Shown piece by piece: positions 7,128-11,872 of a stretch of DNA of 11,872 nt. The notes under the pieces were generated by a model. That model was not told where the DNA came from. It searched no databases and saw nothing but the letters and a program-made list of their open reading frames with translations. The position numbers and the translations under genes are program-made. Origin of the DNA: Chloroflexota bacterium (GTDB lineage: Bacteria > Chloroflexota > Dehalococcoidia > Bin125); contig JAPPBK010000138.1 in the NCBI GenBank assembly GCA_026705105.1, positions 1 through 11,872 of the forward strand, given 5' to 3'. Within the stretch, counting starts at the first letter, position 1. The number at the start of each line of letters is the position of its first letter.

Positions 7128-8392
7128 GACGCCGCCTCACCCGCCTCACTCGCCTGGCCCGCATCGTCGTCAAGTGACGCCGGGAAGAAGGCGATGCTGC
7201 CGGCGTCGACCCGGCGAGGCGCTTGTGAGCCGTCGCTGGGGACCAGGTAGCAGCCGTTTTGGGGACCGAATCCTCGGCGGCCCGATCCGCCGTTGCCCAG
7301 CGCCAAACCGGCGAACGTGATCCAGCGTCCGCAAGGACTGACCACCTGGTGCGAATGGGAGAACTGGTCGTAAAAGTTGAGCATCGTCGCGAACTCGGCC
7401 GATGGTTGGAAGCGGGCCAGCCGCATGCTGCCGGCGAACTCTCCGTTGCGGTCGAGATCGTAGCGCGTCAGACCGATCATCGTGCTCGACGGCTGCGGTT
7501 CGAAGGCGAACAGGGCGCCGCCGTCGGGCGCCCAGAAGACGCCGTTCATCGTGCGATCGACAATCGGCACCTGGCCGCCGGTCTCGGGATCGAGAATCGA
7601 CAGCTTGCGGCCCTCGGCGTCGCCGGGACCGAGCGTGAGAACGGCCAGGCGTTCGTCGCTGGGCGACGCGACGAACGATGCCGGTCCGCTCAGCTCCATC
7701 AGCTCGTCGTGTTCTGCCGAGGCGCCGGCCTCGCTACGTTGCGCCCGCACCAGGATCGCGCCGCCGCCGGGTCGCGGTTTGGCGAAGTAGATCGAGGAAC
7801 CGTCGCTGGACCAGGCCGGAGAGCGGAAGCTGGGTCGCGCGCGCTGGATCTGTTGCGGGCCTTCCGAGCCGGCGGCAAGGTCGAAGAGCACGAGCTGGGC
7901 GGCGCGGTGCACGAGGATCGCGCGGCCGTCGGGCGCCCAGGAGAAGTACAGCGGCGCACCGTCGACCAGTCGCTGCGCCTGGCCGGGACGGTTTGCGGCG
8001 ACCAGGTTGACAGCCAACCCGCTGCCGACATTGCCGACCACGGCCAGCGCCCGGCCCGACGGCGCCCAGTGGACATAGTGGGCCAGCCCCGGCGCGATCA
8101 CCTGGAGTCCGTCGCGGGGATTGCGAAACACGACCTCTGCCGGACCCTCCCCGCTGGGTACGTTCCACAGTTCGAGCCGCGGGTCATCCTGGCGCTGAGA
8201 CGAGGCGGAGACGGTGATCCGGTCCCCATTGGGCGACCACGACGGCCACATGAAGACCATGCCCTCGTCGCGCATCTCGAGCCGGGTCTCGACTTGCGCC
8301 CGCCAGTCCGCACCTTCGCTGTCGATCCGCGCAATCTTCAGCGAAGCGTCTTCCGAGATCATCGCGAGCGGGGTTGCGGTCATGGCAGTCAC
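7124..8392 (-). CDS. TolB/WD40-like beta-propeller protein
   Basis: 422-residue protein built from repeated WSPDG-type units: WSPNGDRI (52-59), WAPSGRAL (109-116), WAPDGRAI (152-159), WSSDGSSI (194-201), SPSDERLA (243-250), WAPDGGAL (287-294) and SPCGRWIT (352-359). The seven units suggest a complete seven-bladed propeller of the TolB C-terminal or WD40-like type. There is no signal peptide or membrane helix, so it is probably cytoplasmic. No catalytic domain is attached; a scaffold or binding role is likely, but the partner is unknown. The start is probably GTG at 8392, overlapping the adenosyltransferase stop as GTGA; an in-frame ATG at 8383 is the alternative. The 3' end overlaps the Fur-type gene by 4 nt. 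The glycine/alanine/glutamate-rich tail (GQASEAGEAAS) also encodes the ribosome-binding site of that gene. Confidence 0.82.
   Translation of the reverse strand: MTAMTATPLAMISEDASLKIARIDSEGADWRAQVETRLEMRDEGMVFMWPSWSPNGDRITVSASSQRQDDPRLELWNVPSGEGPAEVVFRNPRDGLQVIAPGLAHYVHWAPSGRALAVVGNVGSGLAVNLVAANRPGQAQRLVDGAPLYFSWAPDGRAILVHRAAQLVLFDLAAGSEGPQQIQRARPSFRSPAWSSDGSSIYFAKPRPGGGAILVRAQRSEAGASAEHDELMELSGPASFVASPSDERLAVLTLGPGDAEGRKLSILDPETGGQVPIVDRTMNGVFWAPDGGALFAFEPQPSSTMIGLTRYDLDRNGEFAGSMRLARFQPSAEFATMLNFYDQFSHSHQVVSPCGRWITFAGLALGNGGSGRRGFGPQNGCYLVPSDGSQAPRRVDAGSIAFFPASLDDDAGQASEAGEAAS
7128..7149 (-). promoter_or_regulatory. Tandem 9-bp repeat carrying the regulator's ribosome-binding site
   Basis: On the minus strand GTGAGGCGG occurs twice head to tail at 7149-7132, inside the last codons of the propeller gene. 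The second copy supplies GAGG seven bases before the ATG of the Fur-type gene at 7127, so it can serve as the ribosome-binding site for coupled translation. Confidence 0.5.
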
Positions 8393-8967
8393 TGCGCCGC
8401 CGCGCCGGCGGCGGACGGGTCTGAGTCGCGAGAGCGGATCGCCTCGATGCCGGCCTGTTGTTCCTCATAGCGCGCGAGATCGAACAACACGGACGAAGCC
8501 CGATTCAGATAGCGCACGGTCTCCTCGTTGACCGGATGACCGTGACCACGCAACCGCACGACTTCGCGTTCCGCGCGGCGGATCGTCGTGCGGGCCAGGT
8601 CGAGCGCGGCCGAACCGGGCGAGCCGCCGGGCAGCACGAACTCACTCGGCGGCGGCGCCAGGGACTCCAGCTCAGAGGCCCAGGTCTCGAGCTGGTCCAC
8701 ATCCTTGGCGCTGGTGGCGAAGTCGTCCGGCACCGGCTTGTCCGGCGCGACCGCGAGCTCCGCCATGATCAGGTACAGACGCCGCTGCATGCCGATCGCG
8801 ATCTCACGAGTGCGCGGATCGGTCGACAGGGCACGTCCCAGGCCCAGCGCCGCCGACGCCTCATCGATGGCGCCGTAAGCCTCCGGCTGCGGGTGATCCT
8901 TGCCAATGCGACCGCCACCCCACAGGGTCGTCGATCCGTCGTCTCCGGAACGCGTGTAGTGCGGCAT
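8389..8967 (-). CDS. PduO-type cob(I)alamin adenosyltransferase
   Basis: 192-residue ATP:cob(I)alamin adenosyltransferase, which makes adenosylcobalamin from ATP and reduced cobalamin. The N-terminus YTRSGDDGSTTLWGGGRIGK (residues 4-23) is the family's ATP-binding loop, followed by EAYGAIDEASAALG (29-42). FVLPGGSPGSAALDLARTTI (110-129) with RRAERE, and YLNRASSVLFDLAR (153-166), complete the fingerprint of the PduO-type fold. I chose the ATG at 8967 because the known family starts within a few residues of the YTR motif. The frame continues upstream to 9051, but that extension has no family match and would overlap the next gene's end. There is no Shine-Dalgarno sequence, but a TACACT hexamer lies six bases upstream, so the mRNA could be leaderless. 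The stop overlaps the next gene's GTG. Confidence 0.93.
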   Translation of the reverse strand: MPHYTRSGDDGSTTLWGGGRIGKDHPQPEAYGAIDEASAALGLGRALSTDPRTREIAIGMQRRLYLIMAELAVAPDKPVPDDFATSAKDVDQLETWASELESLAPPPSEFVLPGGSPGSAALDLARTTIRRAEREVVRLRGHGHPVNEETVRYLNRASSVLFDLARYEEQQAGIEAIRSRDSDPSAAGAAAQ

Positions 8968-9006
8968 GGAGAGAGTGTATCTGCGAGCGCGCGATACTCG
9001 GCCGAG
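8968..9006 (-). promoter_or_regulatory. Candidate leaderless promoter with a 10-bp palindrome
   Basis: In the 53-nt gap before the adenosyltransferase gene, the minus strand carries TACACT (8979-8974), a TANNNT -10-type hexamer, six bases before the ATG. No TTGACA-like -35 is evident. The perfect palindrome CTCGGCCGAG (9006-8997) lies where a -35 box would be and could be an operator. The placement is suggestive, but in GC-rich DNA both elements can arise by chance. Confidence 0.35.
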
Positions 9007-9020
9007 GCGTCGATTCCGAC

Positions 9021-9377
9021 CTAGGTTGCGGCAGGCTGCAGTTCGCTCCACAAACCGAGCAGCTCAGGCGTCGTGCTGATGCCGAGGATGATGAAGCCCC
9101 GCTTGCGCGGGCGCCGATCGTCGACAAACCCGAGAAACTCGAACAACGGCTCGCCCTCGCCATCAACCAGCCGCCAGGTGCGGTCGGGCGCGTCGGGATC
9201 GAGCAGAGCCGAGCCGGCGTCTTCCGGCAAGGCAATGATGCGACCCTGGTCGACGCCGCAGCCGGCCGGCGCAAAGCCGATCCACTCGGCCTCGCTCAGC
9301 GCGGTCACTGTGCTCCAGTCCTCGGAGCCGGGCGTCAGTTGCGTCTGCAATTCGCAGTGATCGATCTGGCGGGACAT
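9021..9377 (-). CDS. Hypothetical protein of 118 residues
   Basis: I do not recognise this family. The protein is acidic and soluble-looking, without a signal peptide or membrane helix. It has a conspicuous middle segment with many Asp/Pro residues, DPDAPDRTWRLVDGEGEPL, then FEFLGFVDDRRPRKRGFIIL with a basic turn (RRPRKR) between hydrophobic strands. This suggests a small beta-rich domain. Two cysteines are present near residues 8 and 40. The start at 9377 is supported by GGAGG five bases upstream (9387-9383); an in-frame TTG at 9389 would lie before that site and is unlikely. It follows the macro-domain gene after 31 nt and precedes the adenosyltransferase gene by 53 nt. Coding is supported by the ribosome-binding site and its fit in the gene row. 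Confidence 0.65.
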   Translation of the reverse strand: MSRQIDHCELQTQLTPGSEDWSTVTALSEAEWIGFAPAGCGVDQGRIIALPEDAGSALLDPDAPDRTWRLVDGEGEPLFEFLGFVDDRRPRKRGFIILGISTTPELLGLWSELQPAAT

Positions 9378-9387
9378 GTCGGCCTCC
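9378..9387 (-). promoter_or_regulatory. Ribosome-binding site of the 118-residue protein gene
   Basis: GGAGG at 9387-9383 on the minus strand, with five bases to the ATG at 9377. It decides the start in favour of this ATG over the TTG at 9389, which overlaps the site. Confidence 0.7.
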
Positions 9388-9408
9388 AATGGACTGAGCG
9401 ATGAGCGC

Positions 9409-9942
9409 TTACTCGTGCACCTGATCGGCGGCCGCGAGATTGCGGGCGACCTGGTCGAACGCCTCGAACGCGTTCTGGTCGAAGAGGACGAACCGGACCA
9501 GACGCACGCTGCGGTCGGCGCCCGAGTGTTCGTAGCAGACGGTCAGCATGATCTCGGCCGCCTGCGCGTAGTCGAACCCGCCGACACCGGTGCCGAGCGC
9601 CGGAAAGGCGATCGACGTCACGCCCAGCTCTTCGGCCCGCCTCAGCGCGTTGTCGGTCGAGGCGCGGATCTTGTCGGCCGAGGTGTGCAGGTCCTGTCCC
9701 ATCGCGGCGGCGTGGATCACGTGCTTGCAATCCAGGTGACCCGGCCCGGTCACGACCGCCTGCCCGACCTCGATCGGCCCCTGGCGGATCGCCTCGTCCT
9801 CGATTTCGCGTCCGCCCGCGCGGACGATTGCGCCCGCCGTCCCCGCGCCCATCCAGAGATGGTTGTTGGCGGCGTTGACGATCGCGTCGACATCCTGCCG
9901 GGTGATGTCGCCCTGGACGATCTCGATCTGCGTATCGGTCAT
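9409..9942 (-). CDS. Macro-domain protein (ADP-ribose binding, Af1521-like)
   Basis: 177-residue stand-alone macro domain. Such proteins bind ADP-ribose or related nucleotides, and many remove ADP-ribose from proteins or hydrolyse ADP-ribose derivatives. The opening IEIVQGDITRQDVDAIVNAA (6-25) contains the adenine-contacting D12 and the NAAN sequence. WMGAGTAGAIVRAGG (30-44) is the first phosphate loop, in the form seen in Af1521-like proteins. IAFPALGTGVGGF (111-123) is the second phosphate loop. Length is normal for a single-domain protein. The ATG at 9942 has AAGG eight bases upstream. The gene follows a repeat-filled 151-nt gap and precedes the 118-residue protein gene by 31 nt. Nothing in the sequence shows its target, and a link to the hopanoid genes is not implied. 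Confidence 0.92.
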   Translation of the reverse strand: MTDTQIEIVQGDITRQDVDAIVNAANNHLWMGAGTAGAIVRAGGREIEDEAIRQGPIEVGQAVVTGPGHLDCKHVIHAAAMGQDLHTSADKIRASTDNALRRAEELGVTSIAFPALGTGVGGFDYAQAAEIMLTVCYEHSGADRSVRLVRFVLFDQNAFEAFDQVARNLAAADQVHE

Positions 9943-9970
9943 CTGCGACGCCTTACTCCGTCATTCCGAT

Positions 9971-10070
9971 TCCCCTCTCCCCCGTCCAGCGGAGAGGAGA
10001 TGTCAGCCAATACCCCTCTCCCCTCGCTCCGCGGGGGGAGATGCCGCAGGCAGAGGGGGGGCTTCCCCCA
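9971..10070. repeat. Cluster of C/G-run inverted repeats between cyclase and macro genes
   Basis: Three hairpins lie in this gap. The first pairs CCTCTCC (9974-9980) with GGAGAGG (9991-9997). The second and strongest pairs 10017-10027 with 10031-10041, eleven pairs including one G-T, around a 3-nt loop. The third pairs five G (10057-10061) with five C (10065-10069). An alternative pairing joins 10013-10019 with 10052-10058. The CCCCTCTCC and GGGGGAGAT blocks recur, like dispersed palindromic repeats found between genes in many bacterial genomes. A role in ending transcription of the cyclase gene is possible, but no T-tract follows on the minus strand. Confidence 0.65.
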
Positions 10071-10093
10071 GGTACCGCATCCTTAGGCTACTC

Positions 10094-11074
10094 CTACTTG
10101 ATCGCCAGGCCGTTCGGCGGACTGCCGGTGCCGCCGGTCACGTTGAGCGGCGCGGCGGCGAAGAAGCTCTCGTACACGCCGTCTTCGGCGCAGTCCTCGG
10201 CCAGCGCGTCGAGCGTGAACATCTCCCCGATCGCCATGCCGAAGCGGCCGATGATCCAGTGGTGTAGGAATCCGTCCGGATCCGCGAAGTTCGGCGGCGG
10301 CCAGGCTTCCAGCGCTGGATTGTCCGAGCAGACCGCCGAGGGATGGTGGTCAAACAGATATGCGGCCATCTCCTCCGAGCAACCCAGCCCCGGGAAGGCG
10401 AGGTTGGGCATCTGCGAGAGCGCCTGCCGGGTCATCATGTCCGTCTGCTCGTACCAGCCGATCCAGCCAATGCGGATCAGCAGCACGTCGCCGGCCCGCA
10501 GCTCGACGCCCTGCGCCGCGCGGCAGGCCTCAAGTTCGTCCGCCGTAACCGGGCGGTACTCGTCCATCGGTAGTGGCCGGCCCTGCGACTCGAACCAGCG
10601 GCCCACATCCAGCAGCACCGCGCGTCCTGCTATCCCGCGCCGCGCCCAGTGCTCGATGCCCAGCTTGGGCGCATCCCGGTTCTCCAACAGCCACTCGTTG
10701 GTCACGCCGCCCCAGAAGCCGTGCTCGAAGTCGCCCACGTGGGTCAGCGCGTCCCATTGCGACGACTGCTGGGTGTAGAAGTTGTCCAGCACGTCGTCGC
10801 CGTGGTGCCCGAAGCCGGCCCGACGCATCACCGTGTGTCGCACGGCGCCGCGGTTGTAGAGCGGCGGCGAGGGCTGTGACTGGTCCCAGTTCATCGGGAA
10901 CATCTTGCCCGTGCGGATTAGCGACGCCGCCTGGACAATCTTGTCCGGCGTCTGCAGATTGAACATCCCTACCTGGTCGTCATCGCCAAACAATCCCCAG
11001 GCCGTCTTGGCAGGATTCCCAGCCTTGTAGGGAAGCTGTTCATAGGTCGGAAGCGTCTCAGGAATGTCGGCCAT
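10094..11074 (-). CDS. Cyclase-family (kynurenine-formamidase-like) metal hydrolase
   Basis: 326-residue member of the cyclase family (Pfam PF04199 type), whose characterised members hydrolyse N-formylkynurenine, isatin and other amides or lactams with a bound divalent metal. Family-style segments are SSQWDALTHVGD (104-115), GIAGRAVLLDVGRW (147-160), LRAGDVLLIRIGW (192-204) and the late HHWIIGRFGMAIGEMF. The classical metal motif HxGTHxDxxxH is replaced by QWDALTH, as in a larger-sized subgroup of the family. I cannot name the substrate. The start at 11074 is supported by the family-like N-terminus, although only a weak GGAT lies upstream. It follows the serine-hydrolase gene after 46 nt, which contains a striking inverted repeat. 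It could share a transcript with that gene in a catabolic unit; this is inference. Confidence 0.82.
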   Translation of the reverse strand: MADIPETLPTYEQLPYKAGNPAKTAWGLFGDDDQVGMFNLQTPDKIVQAASLIRTGKMFPMNWDQSQPSPPLYNRGAVRHTVMRRAGFGHHGDDVLDNFYTQQSSQWDALTHVGDFEHGFWGGVTNEWLLENRDAPKLGIEHWARRGIAGRAVLLDVGRWFESQGRPLPMDEYRPVTADELEACRAAQGVELRAGDVLLIRIGWIGWYEQTDMMTRQALSQMPNLAFPGLGCSEEMAAYLFDHHPSAVCSDNPALEAWPPPNFADPDGFLHHWIIGRFGMAIGEMFTLDALAEDCAEDGVYESFFAAAPLNVTGGTGSPPNGLAIK

Positions 11075-11080
11075 CTCAGA

Positions 11081-11106
11081 TCCAGGTTCGTTGGAGCGAA
11101 TCTGGA
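11081..11106. promoter_or_regulatory. 26-bp inverted repeat just upstream of the cyclase start
   Basis: On the plus strand TCCAG (11081-11085) and TTCG (11087-11090) pair with CGAA (11097-11100) and CTGGA (11102-11106): nine of ten positions around a 6-nt centre. It ends six bases before the cyclase ATG. It could be an operator or an mRNA hairpin that limits translation. There is no T-run, so a simple terminator for the upstream gene is unlikely. Confidence 0.5.
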
Positions 11107-11120
11107 CGCAGTCTAGCCGT

Positions 11121-11872
11121 TCAGTCGAGCAGCCCCGGATAGAGAATCTGCTTGATCTGGCCGCGGAAGTTGAAGGTGCCGGAGGGCATGAACTGGGTCA
11201 GGAAGATGACGATCATCTCCTCGGCCGGGTCGATCCAGAAGATCGTGCTGGCCGCGCCGCCCCAGTAGTACTCGCCGATGGAGCCGACGTTCTGGGTGCG
11301 GGGGATGTCGACGATCATGGCGAAGCCGAGGCCGAATCCGACCCCGTCGTTGGCCGTCTCCGAGAATGTGCCCAGCGCGCGCTGCGAGAGGTCCTCGCCG
11401 TCGGGCAGATGATTCATCGTCATCAGCTCGATCGTCTTCGGACCCAACAGGCGCGCTCCGTCCAGTTCGCCGCCATTGAGCAGCATCTGGCAGAAGCGGT
11501 GGTAGTCCTGCGCCGTCGAGACCAGCCCCCCGCCGCCGGAGAAGAACGTCTGCGGCTGGCCGTAGTCGCTGGTCTCCGGATCGTCGAGCAGGCGGAGCTG
11601 CCGGTCGAGGCCGCGTTCGTAGTTGGCGGCGAAGCGGTCGATCTTCTCGGGCGGCACATCGAACGCGGTGTCCTCCATGCCCAGTGGTTCGAAGACGTGC
11701 TCCTGCAAGTACTCGTCGAAGCGCTGTCCCGAGATCGTCTGCACGAGGTAGCCGCAGACATCGGTGGAGACGCCGTAGTTCCAGTTGTCGCCGGGCGAGA
11801 ACTTGAGCGGCATCGCCGCCAGCCTGTCGATCATCGACTGCAGGTAGCGGCCCTTCATCATGCCGGCCTGGT
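11121..11872 (-). CDS. Beta-lactamase-family serine hydrolase, C-terminal part (cut by right edge)
   Basis: About 250 residues of the C-terminal part of a class C beta-lactamase or esterase-like serine hydrolase. The visible reading frame continues through the window edge (preceding residues QAG before the first ATG at 11861), so that ATG is internal and the SxxK nucleophile motif lies outside. Family features are FSPGDNWNYGVSTDVCGYLV, where the tyrosine sits in the YxN-like position, then EPLGMEDTAFDVP, SGGGGLVSTAQDYHRFCQML, and YYWGGAASTIFWIDP, which corresponds to the third conserved box (HxG/KTG-like, here GG). Such enzymes are mostly esterases or peptidases rather than true antibiotic-resistance enzymes. 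The gene ends 46 nt before the cyclase gene on the same strand. Confidence 0.9.
   Translation of the reverse strand, partial: QAGMMKGRYLQSMIDRLAAMPLKFSPGDNWNYGVSTDVCGYLVQTISGQRFDEYLQEHVFEPLGMEDTAFDVPPEKIDRFAANYERGLDRQLRLLDDPETSDYGQPQTFFSGGGGLVSTAQDYHRFCQMLLNGGELDGARLLGPKTIELMTMNHLPDGEDLSQRALGTFSETANDGVGFGLGFAMIVDIPRTQNVGSIGEYYWGGAASTIFWIDPAEEMIVIFLTQFMPSGTFNFRGQIKQILYPGLLD

Noticed and set aside
6694..7173. N-terminal extension of the prenyl synthase frame up to 7173
   Set aside because: The extra residues are arginine/proline-rich, show no family similarity and lie over the Fur-type gene in another frame; the ATG at 6693 gives the usual start.
8968..9020. Classical Fur box
   Set aside because: No GATAAT-like palindrome is visible here or in the other intergenic gaps; the GC-rich palindrome does not resemble known Fur or Zur boxes.
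8968..9051. Upstream extension of the adenosyltransferase to 9051
   Set aside because: The added residues are not family-like and would overlap the end of the 118-residue protein gene.
9971..10070. Rho-independent terminator after the cyclase gene
   Set aside because: Stable hairpins exist, but no T-run follows any of them on the minus strand, so I listed the block as a repeat.
11121..11872. True antibiotic-resistance beta-lactamase
   Set aside because: The third conserved box is WGGAAS rather than KTG and the overall motifs match esterase/peptidase-like members; the nucleophile region is outside the window.
1..11872. tRNA or rRNA genes, CRISPR arrays, insertion sequences, prophage or defence genes
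   Set aside because: No cloverleaf-like or repeat-spacer structure, transposase, integrase or defence-protein motif was seen on either strand.

Overview
This is a GC-rich bacterial window (roughly two thirds G+C by eye). All fourteen genes I can support lie on the minus strand, so the window is read from right (11872) to left (1). The taxon cannot be fixed from sequence alone. The high GC, the hopanoid genes and the protein styles suggest an Actinomycetota- or Chloroflexota-like environmental organism; this is inference.

Right part (11872 to about 9950): the C-terminal part of a beta-lactamase-fold serine hydrolase, cut by the window edge, is followed after a 46-nt gap by a complete cyclase-family (kynurenine-formamidase-like) hydrolase. 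A near-perfect 26-bp inverted repeat sits directly upstream of the cyclase start. After the cyclase comes a 151-nt gap filled with C/G-run hairpins that look like a dispersed palindromic repeat.

Middle (9942 to 8389): a macro-domain protein, a 118-residue protein of unknown family and a PduO-type cob(I)alamin adenosyltransferase. The gaps between them are 31 and 53 nt, so they may or may not belong to the following operon. A TACACT hexamer six bases before the adenosyltransferase start could be a leaderless-type promoter.

Left part (8392 to 1): a tightly packed set centred on hopanoid synthesis. In transcription order it is a seven-bladed beta-propeller protein, a Fur/Zur-type metal regulator, a polyprenyl diphosphate synthase, squalene-hopene cyclase, a GNAT acetyltransferase with a C-terminal zinc-ribbon-like tail, dodecin, HpnC, HpnD and HpnE (running off the left edge). 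The first four junctions, beginning with adenosyltransferase to propeller, are 4-nt overlaps (GTGA, ATGA, ATGA) and then a 9-nt gap. The gene products cover the route prenyl diphosphate to presqualene diphosphate (HpnD), hydroxysqualene (HpnC), squalene (HpnE) and hopene (cyclase).

The most interesting point is the set of non-pathway genes locked into this operon: a metal-responsive repressor, a flavin-storage protein beside a flavin-dependent pathway, a cobalamin enzyme, a beta-propeller and an acetyltransferase fusion. I saw no tRNA, rRNA, CRISPR array, insertion sequence or credible plus-strand gene. Every plus-strand open frame lies opposite a well-recognised minus-strand gene.
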